A DNA stretch of 9,739 nt from an uncultured Collinsella sp. (GCA_900556285.1 USOF01000024.1:1-9739); one strand, 5' to 3'. Shown: positions 1 through 8,120, counted from the first letter of the stretch. Numbers and translations: made by a program. Notes: generated by a model not told the origin, from the letters alone.

Positions 1-934
1 TCTCGGAGCAGATGCCCTGCGCGATCGGGCAGCGCGTGTGGAAACGGCAGCCGGTCGGCGGATCCAGCGGTGACGGCGGATCGCCGGCGAGGATAATGCG
101 CTTGCGGGTCTTCTGGATATCAGGATCGGGCACCGGCACGGCAGACAGCAGCGACTGCGTGTACGGATGGTGAGGCTCGCTGTAGAGCGTCTTCCAGTCC
201 GAAACCTCGACCATCTTGCCCAGATACATAACGGCAACGCGATCAGAAATGTGCTGCACGACGGAGAGGTCGTGAGCAATGAAGAGATAAGCAGTACCGA
301 ACTTATCCTGAAGCTCCTTCAGCAGGTTCAAAACCTGGGCCTGAATGGAAACGTCAAGTGCAGAGACAGGCTCGTCGCAGATGATCAGCTTGGGCTTCAG
401 AGCGAACGCGCGGGCAATGCCGACACGCTGACGCTGACCGCCGGAGAACTCGTGCGGATAGCGGTTGATGTGCTCAGGGTTCAGACCGACGACGTCCAGC
501 AGCTCGCGGACGCGCTCAATACGCTCCTCCTTGGTGCCCACGCCGTGAATGGTCATGGGCTCGGAGACGATCTCGCCAATGGTCATACGAGGGTTCAGCG
601 AAGCATAAGGATCCTGAAAGATAAACTGCATCTCGCGACGCATGTCCTTGATCTCATGCTTGCTCATCTCGGCAACATCTTTGCCCTGGAAGAACACCTT
701 ACCGGCGGTCGGCTTGGTCAAGCGCATGATGGTGCGACCCGTCGTGGACTTACCGCAACCAGACTCACCAACCAGACCAAAGGTCTCGCCAGGATAAATC
801 TCAAAAGAGATGTCATTTACAGCAGAGACGACACGCTTGGAAAAACGCTTGGCGAACATGCCGGACTCAGCGGGGAACTCCTTAGAGAGGTGTTCGACCT
901 TCAGCAACGGAGTACGCTCGTTGGTATCTGCCAT
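1..934 (-). CDS. oppF: Oligopeptide ABC transporter ATP-binding protein OppF (3' end cut by window edge)
   Basis: This is the second ATPase of the oligopeptide importer, which hydrolyses ATP in the cytoplasm to drive uptake through OppBC. The window holds 311 codons from ATG 934-932. Visible motifs are Walker [10 protein letters not shown] (residues 56-64), Q-loop Q107 in [13 protein letters not shown] signature SGGQR (164-168), Walker B LIICDEP (183-189) and H-loop H221. The C-terminal oligopeptide-transporter extension has begun, with [10 protein letters not shown] near 256-265 and cysteines C296, C302 and C309. The family is usually about 320-340 residues, so only a short tail is missing. 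The start overlaps the oppD stop by one base (TAATG), which suggests translational coupling, and GGAGG lies about 9 nt upstream. OppF rather than OppD is chosen from the GESGCGKST and [10 protein letters not shown] motifs and from its last position in the operon. The exact substrate (oligopeptide, dipeptide or other) cannot be read from the ATPase. Confidence 0.93.
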   Translation of the reverse strand, partial: MADTNERTPLLKVEHLSKEFPAESGMFAKRFSKRVVSAVNDISFEIYPGETFGLVGESGCGKSTTGRTIMRLTKPTAGKVFFQGKDVAEMSKHEIKDMRREMQFIFQDPYASLNPRMTIGEIVSEPMTIHGVGTKEERIERVRELLDVVGLNPEHINRYPHEFSGGQRQRVGIARAFALKPKLIICDEPVSALDVSIQAQVLNLLKELQDKFGTAYLFIAHDLSVVQHISDRVAVMYLGKMVEVSDWKTLYSEPHHPYTQSLLSAVPVPDPDIQKTRKRIILAGDPPSPLDPPTGCRFHTRCPIAQGICSE

Positions 935-2025
935 TACGCCTCGCCTCCCTTCTTGGAATCCTTGCGAGTACGGGACGTCTCAGGAGCGTTCTTGAGAAAC
1001 TCGGGGTCACCGGAGTAGTGGCACGCAGAGTAATGACCAGACTCGGTGACAACGCGCTCGGGGCGCTGCTTGCGGCACTTATCGGTCGCATAGGGACAAC
1101 GAGGCGAGAACACGCAGCCCTCGGGCAGGTTCATGAGCGAAGGCGGGTTGCCGTGAATCGGCGTAAGCGGCTTCTTCTCTTCGATGGCCTGCTCCGGGAT
1201 GGAGCGGATAAGGCCCCAGGTGTAGGGGTGGCGGCTCTCGTAGAAGATTTCCTCAGCAGTACCAAACTCGACGGGACGGCCGGCGTACATAACCATGATC
1301 TTGTCGGCCATGTCGGCGACGACGCCCAGGTCATGGGTAATCATGATGATGGCGTTGCCGTTCTTCTCCTGCATTTCCTGCATGAGCTCGATAATCTGAG
1401 CCTGAATGGTAACGTCCAGAGCCGTCGTGGGCTCGTCGGCAATCAGAATATCGGGATCGCAGGCAAGAGCCATAGCAATCATGACACGCTGACGCATACC
1501 GCCCGAGAACTGGTGCGGATACTCATTGACGCGCTTCTCGGGCTCGGGGATACCCACGAGGTCCAAAAGCTCGGTAGCGCGCTTGAGTGCCTCCTGCTTG
1601 GAGTAGCCACGGTGCAGACGAAGGCCCTCGCCCACCTGCTTGCCGATCTTATAGACCGGGTTCAAGGAGGTCATAGGATCCTGGAAGATCATCGCGATAT
1701 CGTTACCGCGAATGTGCTGCATCTCTTCCTCGGTCATTTCGAGGATAGAACGACCGCGATAGCGAACGTCGCCGCCCTCAATCTTTCCCGGAGGCATCGA
1801 GATGAGGCCCATGATGGTCATGGCGGTCACGGACTTACCGGAGCCGGACTCACCGACGACACCCAGGGTCTCGCCGCGATCGAGCGTGTAGGACACACCG
1901 TCGACAGCGCGAACGACGCCGTCCTCGGTATGGAAATACATCTTAAGGTCATCGACCTCGAGCAGATGCTGGCCCTCGGGAACCGGCTGGTCCTTCAGGT
2001 CCACATAGTTCTTGTTCTTCTTCAT
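934..2025 (-). CDS. oppD: Oligopeptide ABC transporter ATP-binding protein OppD
   Basis: This is the first ATPase of the peptide importer and probably forms a heterodimer with OppF under the OppBC permeases. It has 363 residues, normal for the family. Motifs are Walker A GESGSGKS (58-65), Q-loop Q115 in [10 protein letters not shown], signature SGGMRQR (174-180), Walker B ILIADEP (193-199) and H-loop H231. The C-terminal oligopeptide_HPY region has HPYTWGL (266-272), then four cysteines at 304, 310, 317 and 335. This is the C-x5-C-x6-C-x17-C arrangement that in OppD/DppD relatives binds an iron-sulfur cluster. The tail is lysine-rich. The ATG at 2025 lies only 2 nt after the oppC stop (TAAGGATG), and an AAGGA about 9 nt upstream can serve as the ribosome-binding site. 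It is in the same transcription unit as oppC and oppF. Substrate range within the peptide/nickel family is inferred from the neighbouring binding protein. Confidence 0.95.
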   Translation of the reverse strand: MKKNKNYVDLKDQPVPEGQHLLEVDDLKMYFHTEDGVVRAVDGVSYTLDRGETLGVVGESGSGKSVTAMTIMGLISMPPGKIEGGDVRYRGRSILEMTEEEMQHIRGNDIAMIFQDPMTSLNPVYKIGKQVGEGLRLHRGYSKQEALKRATELLDLVGIPEPEKRVNEYPHQFSGGMRQRVMIAMALACDPDILIADEPTTALDVTIQAQIIELMQEMQEKNGNAIIMITHDLGVVADMADKIMVMYAGRPVEFGTAEEIFYESRHPYTWGLIRSIPEQAIEEKKPLTPIHGNPPSLMNLPEGCVFSPRCPYATDKCRKQRPERVVTESGHYSACHYSGDPEFLKNAPETSRTRKDSKKGGEA

Positions 2026-2027
2026 CC

Positions 2028-2963
2028 TTATGCGTCCTTCATCTTGACGTCGAGGGCGTCGCGCAGACCATCACCCAGCAGGGTGAAGGCGAGCACCGTC
2101 GAGAGAATTGCCAGACCGGGCATGATCATCATCCAGGGAGCAGTCAGAAGATACTGCTGACCGTCCTGAATCATGGAGCCCCACGAAGGCGTAGGCGGAA
2201 TAACGCCCATGCCGAGGAAGGACAGTGCGGACTCGGTCAGAATGGCGCCACCAATGTTCATGGTCGCGTAGACCACGATGGAGGCGACGGAGTTCGGGAA
2301 AATGTGACGCACGACGATACGAGCATCGGATGCACCCATCGCGCGCGCAGCGTCAACATAGTCGTTTTCCTTGACCGTCAAGATTGCAGAGCGGAAGACG
2401 CGAGCAATCGAAGGCCAGCCGAGAATACCGATGGCGATAAAGACGTTCTGAAGACCACGGCCGATAACGGCGATCATGGCGACGACGAACAGCACGTACG
2501 GGAACGCTAGGAAGATATCCGCACAGCGCATGATGATCGTATCCCAGATGCCGCCGTAGAAACCGGCCAGAGCACCCATGACCAGACCGATCAACGTGGA
2601 GATCGCAGTGGCCATAATACCGACGGAAAGCGAAACGCGTGCACCGTAGATAACGCGGACGAGGATGTCACGACCAAGGGCGTCGGTGCCAAACGGGTGC
2701 TCCGCACACGGAGCCAGCAGCGACGTCTGGGCCATGGTAGTCGAGTCGGAAGCCGTCGGCGAACCGAGCCAGGGCTTAGCCCACAGATCTGCGGTCAGGG
2801 CAACCACAACGACGATGATGATCCAGCAAACACCGATAACGGCGAGCTTGTTCTTACGAAGACGCTTGAAAGCGTCGCCCCACAGCGTGCGGGACTTGGC
2901 GGGAGCAGATGCGGCCTTGGTGGCGGTAGCCTGCTCCTGAGACTGAGAATCAGTTTCCTGCAT
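2028..2963 (-). CDS. oppC: Oligopeptide ABC transporter permease OppC
   Basis: This is one of the two inner-membrane permease subunits of the peptide importer, 311 residues long. The N-terminal ~27 residues are a polar Ser/Gln/Ala-rich cytoplasmic tail. A first membrane helix follows at about 40-60, then a short external loop. The OppC-type motif HPFGTDALGRDIL (89-101) precedes the binding-protein-dependent permease domain, with further helices around 108-135, 150-168, 172-187, 226-252 and 277-298. The cytoplasmic EAA loop that contacts the ATPases is DAARAMGASDARIVVRHIFPN (start 204), with the conserved Gly at 210. The start ATG is preceded by TAAGGGAGGT, in which the Shine-Dalgarno overlaps the oppB stop; the gap to oppB is 14 nt. 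It is co-transcribed with oppB and oppD. Nothing unusual is seen in length or motifs. A dipeptide or nickel permease of the same family cannot be excluded from this subunit alone. Confidence 0.93.
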   Translation of the reverse strand: MQETDSQSQEQATATKAASAPAKSRTLWGDAFKRLRKNKLAVIGVCWIIIVVVVALTADLWAKPWLGSPTASDSTTMAQTSLLAPCAEHPFGTDALGRDILVRVIYGARVSLSVGIMATAISTLIGLVMGALAGFYGGIWDTIIMRCADIFLAFPYVLFVVAMIAVIGRGLQNVFIAIGILGWPSIARVFRSAILTVKENDYVDAARAMGASDARIVVRHIFPNSVASIVVYATMNIGGAILTESALSFLGMGVIPPTPSWGSMIQDGQQYLLTAPWMMIMPGLAILSTVLAFTLLGDGLRDALDVKMKDA

Positions 2964-2977
2964 GAGACGTACCTCCC

Positions 2978-4015
2978 TTAGGCCTTATCCGACGGACCGC
3001 CAAGGCGGATGCGCGGGTCGAGGAATGCATAGCTAATGTCGACGAGCAGGTTGATCACCATGACGACGACGACGATGAGCGTAACGCCGCCCATAACGAT
3101 GGGCCAGTCACGCATGCTAATGGCGCGATAGACCTCATAGCCGATACCGGGCCAGTTAAAGACCGTCTCGGTCAGGATGGCGCCCGAAAGCATGCCACCG
3201 AAGTCGACACCAATATAGGTAACGACGGGGATGAGTGCATTCTTAAGCGCATGCTTGATGATGATCGCGCGATTGGAGAGACCCTTGGCCTTTGCCGTGC
3301 GGATGTAATCCTGGTTCATGACGTCGAGCAGCTGCGAGCGCATAATGCGGGCGGCGTAAGCGGTCGAAACCGAAGCCAGCGTAATGGTCGGGAGCACATA
3401 GTGCATCCAATCCTGATACTGAGAGCTGGAACCACCGGCACCCGAGATCGGCATGGAGAATGCACCGCCCGTGGCGTCCTTGAGGATGACGCCAAAGAAC
3501 AGTTGCAGCAACATACCGAGCCAGAAGGCCGGGACGGCAACGAGGATCGACGTGGTGAGCGTTACCAAAATATCCCAGAAGGAATAACGCTTTACCGCCG
3601 AAATGATACCCGCACCGATACCCATGATTGCCTCGAGCACGATGGCGCACGCGGCAAGTTTGACCGTATACGGATACTTCTGGGCAAAGATTTCCGTAAC
3701 CGGCAGCTTACGCTGATACGAATTGCCCAGATCGCCATGAAGCAGGCCGTTCATGTAATACAAATAACGGTCCACGAGCGACGTTTGAACGGGGTCGCCG
3801 TTCTCGTCAAGAATCGCGTTGCCGTCCTCGTCCGACTGGACCAGGTGATAGCGGACGCGAAGCTGAAGCTCCACCTCGGGGGACAGAGCCTTGTCTCCAC
3901 CGATCAGCTTGATCGGATCTCCCGGCACGATATTCTGGAGGGCGAACAGAATCAGCGTAACGCCCAAAAACACCGGGATGAACTGAAGCACACGTTTAAC
4001 GATGTACTTACCCAT
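2978..4015 (-). CDS. oppB: Oligopeptide ABC transporter permease OppB
   Basis: This is the partner permease to OppC, 345 residues. The N-terminus is typical of OppB/DppB: KRVLQFIPVFLGVTLILFAL forms helix 1 and is followed by VPGDP (30-34). A long extracytoplasmic stretch (about 35-115) contains an acidic, Gly/Asn-rich turn region at 61-75 and the family motif LLHGDLGNSY (91-100). Helices lie at about 118-140, 148-176, 206-222, 262-285 and 306-330. The EAA loop near 238-260 includes AKAKGLSNRAIIIKHALKNA. The C-terminus DPRIRLG is the usual family ending. The ATG at 4015 follows an AGGGGAG ribosome-binding site about 5 nt upstream. The gene is 156 nt downstream of oppA, with a hairpin in between, and runs almost directly into oppC. 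As first gene after the hairpin, its level likely depends on read-through from the oppA promoter. Confidence 0.94.
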   Translation of the reverse strand: MGKYIVKRVLQFIPVFLGVTLILFALQNIVPGDPIKLIGGDKALSPEVELQLRVRYHLVQSDEDGNAILDENGDPVQTSLVDRYLYYMNGLLHGDLGNSYQRKLPVTEIFAQKYPYTVKLAACAIVLEAIMGIGAGIISAVKRYSFWDILVTLTTSILVAVPAFWLGMLLQLFFGVILKDATGGAFSMPISGAGGSSSQYQDWMHYVLPTITLASVSTAYAARIMRSQLLDVMNQDYIRTAKAKGLSNRAIIIKHALKNALIPVVTYIGVDFGGMLSGAILTETVFNWPGIGYEVYRAISMRDWPIVMGGVTLIVVVVMVINLLVDISYAFLDPRIRLGGPSDKA

Positions 4016-4046
4016 ACCACTCCCCTATCTAGGGATTAACCTAAAT

Positions 4047-4074
4047 GGGATGCCGATCGCCAGACCGGCATCCC
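4047..4074 (-). promoter_or_regulatory. Intercistronic hairpin between oppA and oppB (partial terminator or RNA stabiliser)
   Basis: A perfect 9-bp inverted repeat, GGGATGCCG and CGGCATCCC, encloses a 10-nt loop; one further T-A pair can close the base. It starts about 97 nt after the oppA stop and ends about 31 nt before the oppB start. On the transcribed strand the hairpin is followed by ATTTAGG, not a long U-run, so it is a poor full terminator. Hairpins placed this way in other binding-protein operons let more binding protein than permease be made, by partial termination or by protecting the upstream mRNA. That role here is inference. Confidence 0.6.
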
Positions 4075-4171
4075 AAAATTACCATCAGCCAGTTTACCCC
4101 AGGTTAGGGAGAACTGTATGTTTCCCATGAGGTCTACGTAAATACTTGACCCTCACGGAAGCTGCAAACTC

Positions 4172-5848
4172 TTAGGCGAGCTCAGCGGTACCCAGATCGG
4201 CATGCTTCTGCGGATCGACATAGAGGTGCTTGATGCGATCGGAGCCGACGATGGTGTGCGTGTAGAACATAATCGGGATGACCGGGCAGTCGGCAGCGAC
4301 CATTGCGTCGGCCTCCTGCATCTTAGCGACGCGCTCCTCGTCGTCAACAATAGTACGAGCCTCGTCGACCTTGGCGTCGAACTCGGGGTTGTTGTAACCG
4401 GAGCGGTTGTCGCCACCGAGGGAGTCGGAGTGGAACAGCGGATACAGGAAGTTGTCCATGATCGGGTAGTCGGCAATCCAACCCAGACGACCGAACTGAT
4501 AGTTAAAGTTCTGATACTGCTCGAGCAGGGCAGACCACTCAGGGGTATCGGAGACAGCGGTAACGCCAACCTTGGCGAGGTCGCCGATGATGGACTCCAT
4601 GATCTCCTTGTGACCGCCGTCCTGGTTGTAGGACAGGGTCACGCTAATGCCACGATCCCCGTTAGCGCCAGCGGGAGCAACCTTGTCGAGGTACTCGTTA
4701 GCCTTGTCGACATCGTAGGCGCAGAACTCCCATGCGCCCTCCTTGTAGCCATCGATGCCCGGAGGAACAATGCCGTCGGCAGGGGTACGGGTACCCTTGA
4801 AGATGGTCTTGCAGATGGCCTCACGGTTAATGGCCAGGGAGATGCCCCTACGCAGGTCGGCGTTGTTGAACGGCTCGGCCGTGGTGTTGCAGGTCAGATA
4901 GTACGTGGAAGGCTCGGCGCCGAGCAGCATGCGCTCGCCGTCACCCATGGTGTAGCCGTCCTTGGACACGCCGCGATCCTTCTTGGCGGCATCGATCTGA
5001 GCGACGGGAACGTCGCAGACATCGAGGTTACCGGCCTGGAACTCCTTGTAAGCGGTCTCCATGTCCTTGATGACCTGGAAGTGGATGCCATCGATCTTGG
5101 CCTTGTCGCCATAGTAATCGTCGAACTTCTTGACGTTGATCTCCTGGCCATCCTCCCACTTGCCGTCCATCATGAACGGGCCGTTACCGACCGGGGCAAG
5201 ATAGAAGCTCTTGACATCGGACTCGGCGCACTCGGGAACCGGGGCCAGAGCCGGATGAGAGGCGACGAAGGGGAAGTCAGCGTAAGCGGAAGAAAGCTTG
5301 ACGACGAGGGTCTCATCGTCGGGGCACGTAACACCGCTGAGCTCGGTAGCGTTACCGGCAAGCAGGTCGTCATAACCCTCGACCATGGAAAGGTGATAGG
5401 AGACCTCGGAAGGACCGTACTCGGTAGCGATGGCCGACTTGGTGTTGACCAGACGCTCCCAACCGAGCTTGAAGGACTTGGAGGTAACGTCGTCACCGTT
5501 GTGGAACTTGGCCTTCTTGATCTTGAAGGTAAACTCGGTGGCGTCGTCGTTGGACTCAAAGGACTCGCAAGCCAGCGGAACGATCTCGCCCTTCTCGGCG
5601 TCGTAAGAGGTCAGAGCGTCAAAGAGCTGGTACTCGACCTGAGTGCCCTGGTCCTCCTGGACATTGTAGGGGTCGATGCAGACCGGGTTGTTGATGTAGA
5701 AGTTCAGCGTCGAACCGGACTCAGAACCGGAAGCGTCGCCACCCTTCTTGCCACATGCGGCAAGAAAAGCCATGGAGCTCGCAGCAAGGGTGCCGCCAAC
5801 AAAGGCGCGACGACCCATAACGGGCTGGTGGAACATAGAATCAGCCAT
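4172..5848 (-). CDS. oppA: Oligopeptide-binding lipoprotein OppA (SBP family 5), Tat-type signal
   Basis: This is the extracellular, lipid-anchored solute-binding protein that captures peptides and delivers them to OppBC. From ATG 5848 it has 558 residues. That start is preferred over the in-frame ATG at 5896 because AAGGAGG sits 5 nt upstream and the signal peptide then begins correctly. The N-terminus has a twin-arginine motif GRRAFVG (12-18), a hydrophobic stretch, and a lipobox LAAC (29-32), so C32 is the predicted lipidated residue. A Gly/Ser linker follows. The mature part shows family-5 features: TLNFYINNP near its start, KKAKFHNGDDVTS, VPPGIDGY, and YNNPEFD (485-491). Length fits the family (about 500-600). 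It heads the opp operon, with a ~290-nt upstream region and a hairpin downstream. The bound ligand cannot be determined by eye; peptide is the best guess from the OppBCDF neighbours. Confidence 0.92.
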   Translation of the reverse strand: MADSMFHQPVMGRRAFVGGTLAASSMAFLAACGKKGGDASGSESGSTLNFYINNPVCIDPYNVQEDQGTQVEYQLFDALTSYDAEKGEIVPLACESFESNDDATEFTFKIKKAKFHNGDDVTSKSFKLGWERLVNTKSAIATEYGPSEVSYHLSMVEGYDDLLAGNATELSGVTCPDDETLVVKLSSAYADFPFVASHPALAPVPECAESDVKSFYLAPVGNGPFMMDGKWEDGQEINVKKFDDYYGDKAKIDGIHFQVIKDMETAYKEFQAGNLDVCDVPVAQIDAAKKDRGVSKDGYTMGDGERMLLGAEPSTYYLTCNTTAEPFNNADLRRGISLAINREAICKTIFKGTRTPADGIVPPGIDGYKEGAWEFCAYDVDKANEYLDKVAPAGANGDRGISVTLSYNQDGGHKEIMESIIGDLAKVGVTAVSDTPEWSALLEQYQNFNYQFGRLGWIADYPIMDNFLYPLFHSDSLGGDNRSGYNNPEFDAKVDEARTIVDDEERVAKMQEADAMVAADCPVIPIMFYTHTIVGSDRIKHLYVDPQKHADLGTAELA

Positions 5849-5853
5849 GCCAT

Positions 5854-5860
5854 CCTCCTT
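5854..5860 (-). promoter_or_regulatory. Strong Shine-Dalgarno of oppA
   Basis: AAGGAGG on the minus strand lies 5 nt before the ATG at 5848. It decides the oppA start: the longer in-frame start at 5896 would add 16 residues in front of the Tat/lipoprotein signal and has no comparable site. Confidence 0.8.
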
Positions 5861-6090
5861 ATGAGATAGGACAAAGAAATGTTCAGTCGGACACATGTCG
5901 AAACAATCCGATCCGAACCATCAAAACGCCGCCCGCTGCTATGGCTGGTTATGCACAACGGACCAACGTTTTGTAATACAGTAGCGCATTTTATACACAA
6001 TTTGGGGCTAATTCCGGTTAACGGTCGAGAATTTCTTTAGTTGGGCGAAGTATGTGGGGATATTTTGACTCTGTTACAAATATGTAAACA
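5861..6090 (-). promoter_or_regulatory. oppA upstream region with a candidate -10 element
   Basis: This 230-nt stretch between the secG terminator and the oppA ribosome-binding site is clearly AT-richer than the flanking genes and holds no convincing gene. The best -10 candidate is TATAAAAT at 5995-5988; a second, TATTAC, lies about 20 nt further downstream with TTGTGT 16 nt before it. No good TTGACA-like -35 is seen at the right distance from the first. If either is used, the oppA mRNA would have a leader of about 120-140 nt, enough for post-transcriptional control, but I see no known riboswitch pattern. The promoter is expected here because a strong terminator precedes this region. Confidence 0.35.
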
Positions 6091-6120
6091 AAAAGGGTCC
6101 CGCACTTGCGGGACCCTTTT
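6091..6120 (-). terminator. Rho-independent terminator of secG
   Basis: A perfect 9-bp GC-rich stem GGGTCCCGC / GCGGGACCC closes a 4-nt loop and is flanked by A4 on one side and T4 on the other, giving a 13-bp symmetric hairpin. On the minus strand it is followed by TTTTTGTTT, a classic U-tail, 22 nt after the secG stop. The A/T symmetry means it could also stop transcripts coming from the other side. Confidence 0.92.
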
Positions 6121-6142
6121 CAAGTATTTATGCGGCTCGTGA

Positions 6143-6397
6143 TTAGTAGCCCACGATGCCCTGCGGGAAGAAGAACATGCACAGCACGACGCACACGGCA
6201 AACACGACAGCCATGATGACGGTCAGGCGGTCAAGGTTCTGCTCCATAACGCCCGTGGCAGAGCTGGAGTTATACAGCGAGCTGGCAATCATATCCGAAA
6301 CGCCGGTACCCTTACCGGAATGCATCAGGACGAGAATCGTCAGCGCCACGGCAGAGACAGCCCAAACGACAAACAGAAGAATCTGGAACGGACCCAT
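6143..6397 (-). CDS. secG: Preprotein translocase subunit SecG
   Basis: This is the small accessory membrane subunit of the SecYEG channel, which helps SecA-driven protein export. At 84 residues it is the normal size for Gram-positive SecG. It has two membrane helices, about residues 4-25 and 58-80, joined by a cytoplasmic loop. That loop carries the family's Gly-rich segment HSGKGTGVSD (26-35), followed by a Ser-rich stretch and the LDRLT segment leading into helix 2. AAGGAG lies 7 nt before the ATG at 6397. It stands between two strong terminators, so it is probably transcribed on its own or by read-through from gpmI. The 164-nt gap before it must hold its promoter, but I cannot pick clear -35/-10 boxes. 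secG next to the pgk-tpiA genes is a known arrangement in actinobacteria and many Gram-positives, which supports the call. Confidence 0.93.
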   Translation of the reverse strand: MGPFQILLFVVWAVSAVALTILVLMHSGKGTGVSDMIASSLYNSSSATGVMEQNLDRLTVIMAVVFAVCVVLCMFFFPQGIVGY

Positions 6398-6504
6398 AGA
6401 TAAGCTCCTTAATAGAACAGTTCAAACTCCAGTACTGTACCACAATCCCCCGCTCTCCCCTACCTGCCACTCAAGGACGGGGTGGAAATGGCAGAAATAC
6501 CAAA

Positions 6505-6536
6505 AAGGGGGTTGTCCGGTTGTGGACAACCCCCTT
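6505..6536 (-). terminator. Rho-independent terminator of gpmI and the glycolytic operon
   Basis: A perfect stem, GGGGGTTGTCC with GGACAACCCCC, encloses a 6-nt loop and is extended by two A-T pairs to 13 bp. On the minus strand it is followed by a T-run (CCTTTTTGG). It lies 25 nt after the gpmI stop, so it closes the pgk-tpiA-gpmI transcript before secG. Confidence 0.92.
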
Positions 6537-6561
6537 GCTAGAAAACGGTATTTGTTTTCTA

Positions 6562-8115
6562 TTAGGCCTCGGTAGCGAGCACGCGGCCCGTCATCTCGGC
6601 GGAAGGCTCAATACCAGCCATGGTGAGCATGGTCGGAGCGATATCGGAAAGACAGCCGTCCTCGATACCGGTGAGCTTGGCCTTCTCATCAACGATGATG
6701 AACGGCACGCGGTTGGTGGTGTGAGCCGTAAACGGATGCTTGGAACCGTCGGAAGCAACGTCAAACATGTGATCAGCGTTGCCGTGATCGGCGGTAATCA
6801 GTGCAAAGCCGCCCTTGGCGAGAATCGCCGGGACAACCTTGGACAGGGCATCGTCAACAGCCTCAACGGCCTTAACGGCAGCGTCGAAGACACCGGTGTG
6901 ACCAACCATGTCGCAGTTCGCGAAGTTCACGATGTAGAAATCAGCGCGATCCTCGTTGATGGCGGCGACGAGCTTCTCGGTAACCTCGGGAGCGCTCATC
7001 TCGGGCTGCAGATCGTAGGTAGCAACCTTGGGGGAAGCGACGAGCACGCGCTCCTCGCCCTCCTTGGGCTCCTCGATGCCACCGTTGAGGAAGAACGTCA
7101 CGTGGGCGTACTTCTCGGTCTCGGCAGTGTGCAGCTGCTTCAGGCCATTGGCGGCGATAACGTCGGCCAGGACGTTCTCGGGGAACGTCTTGGGGAAGGC
7201 GACCTCGACGTCAAACGTCGGATCGTACTCGGTCATCGTCACAAAGTGCGAAAGCTTGATCTGCTCGCGCTCAAAGCCGTCGAACTCCTTGTCCGTGAAC
7301 ACGCGGGTCATCTGACGAGCGCGGTCGGGACGGAAGTTGAAGAAGATGGCCGCGTCGCCCTCGTGGATGCCCTCGTTGTGGGCAGCGAAGGGCTCGACGA
7401 ACTCGTCGCCGCGCGGATCCTTCTCGTAGTAGGCCTTGATACCGGCAACAGGGTCGACATCGGCATCGGACGCGTTGACCATGACGTCGTAGGCACGCTG
7501 GATGCGCTCCCAACGGTTGTCGCGGTCCATGGCCCAATAACGGCCCGAGACGGTGGCAACGCGAGCGTCGCAACCGGTCTCCTCGGAGATCTTAGCCAGG
7601 AAGGCGCAGAACTCACTCATGTAGCCAGCGCCGGACTGCGGGTCAACGTCGCGGCCATCCATGAAGGCGTGGACGCGAACGGTCTTGACACCGTGCTCGG
7701 CAGCCATCTTGACCAGAGCCTCGACGTGGTTCATGTGAGAATGAACACCGCCAGGGCTCATAAGGCCCATGAGGTGAAGAGTCTTGGCGTCAGCCTTGAC
7801 GTCGTCCATAGCCTTGACGAAGACCTCGTTCTTGGCGATGGAGCCGTCCTTGATGGCATTGTTGATGCGCGAAAGCTCCTGGAACACGATGCGGCCGGCA
7901 CCGATGTTGAGGTGACCCACCTCGGAGTTGCCCATCTGGCCATCGGGAAGACCCACGTCCTCGCCCGAAGCGCCGAGCGTAGTGTGGGGGTACTTCTCGT
8001 ACAGGCTATCAAGGAAGGGCGTCTTGGCAGCGGCGACGGCGTTCTCGCCATCGGCCGGAGCCAGGCCGCAGCCGTCCATGATGATCAGGAGTGCAGGAAG
8101 ATGACGCTGTGCCAT
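6562..8115 (-). CDS. gpmI: 2,3-bisphosphoglycerate-independent phosphoglycerate mutase
   Basis: This enzyme interconverts 3-phosphoglycerate and 2-phosphoglycerate in lower glycolysis, using two Mn ions and a phosphoserine intermediate. It has 517 residues, the usual length. The N-terminal IIMDGCG supplies D14, and the catalytic serine is S64 in GNSEVGH (62-68). The inserted phosphotransferase domain has H125, GRDVDP (154-159), R192, R198 and FRPDRARQ (R262, R265). Back in the phosphatase-like domain are K335 in ETEKYAH, D402 and H406 in NCDMVGHTG, D443-H444 in TADHGN, and H465 in TAHTTN. All expected metal and substrate residues are present, so it should be active. The ATG at 8115 is 5 nt after the tpiA stop, with only a weak TAGGA site, so translation is probably coupled to tpiA. 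A strong terminator follows. It is unrelated to the cofactor-dependent mutase GpmA. Confidence 0.97.
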   Translation of the reverse strand: MAQRHLPALLIIMDGCGLAPADGENAVAAAKTPFLDSLYEKYPHTTLGASGEDVGLPDGQMGNSEVGHLNIGAGRIVFQELSRINNAIKDGSIAKNEVFVKAMDDVKADAKTLHLMGLMSPGGVHSHMNHVEALVKMAAEHGVKTVRVHAFMDGRDVDPQSGAGYMSEFCAFLAKISEETGCDARVATVSGRYWAMDRDNRWERIQRAYDVMVNASDADVDPVAGIKAYYEKDPRGDEFVEPFAAHNEGIHEGDAAIFFNFRPDRARQMTRVFTDKEFDGFEREQIKLSHFVTMTEYDPTFDVEVAFPKTFPENVLADVIAANGLKQLHTAETEKYAHVTFFLNGGIEEPKEGEERVLVASPKVATYDLQPEMSAPEVTEKLVAAINEDRADFYIVNFANCDMVGHTGVFDAAVKAVEAVDDALSKVVPAILAKGGFALITADHGNADHMFDVASDGSKHPFTAHTTNRVPFIIVDEKAKLTGIEDGCLSDIAPTMLTMAGIEPSAEMTGRVLATEA

Positions 8116-8120
8116 ATGTC

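Noticed and set aside
3787..3835. Acidic Asp/Gly/Asn-rich segment in OppB (residues 61-76) as a possible calcium-binding EF-hand
   Set aside because: The spacing of acidic residues does not fit an EF-hand loop, since the Gly and final Glu are out of place. Similar turn-rich inserts occur in this loop of other OppB proteins.
1018..4039. Long plus-strand frames opposite oppD and oppB (1018-2160, 3251-4039)
   Set aside because: Both lie over genes with full motifs on the minus strand. They encode low-complexity, His/Arg/Leu-rich products with no ribosome-binding site.
4202..5869. A 555-codon open frame on the plus strand opposite oppA
   Set aside because: It has no family features and mirrors the oppA coding frame. 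Such antisense frames arise when TTA, CTA and TCA codons are avoided in GC-rich genes.
5849..5896. Longer OppA start at 5896
   Set aside because: It would place 16 polar residues before the Tat/lipoprotein signal. The AAGGAGG site points to ATG 5848 instead.
5885..5922. Imperfect inverted repeat around GTTCGGA / TCCGACTGAAC in the oppA leader as a riboswitch
   Set aside because: The stem needs a bulge and has only about five continuous pairs. It matches no known riboswitch pattern.
6071..6090. Imperfect palindrome TGTTACAAATATGTAAACA as an operator
   Set aside because: The arms differ by an inserted base and part of it is simply the U-tail of the secG terminator. There is no independent support.
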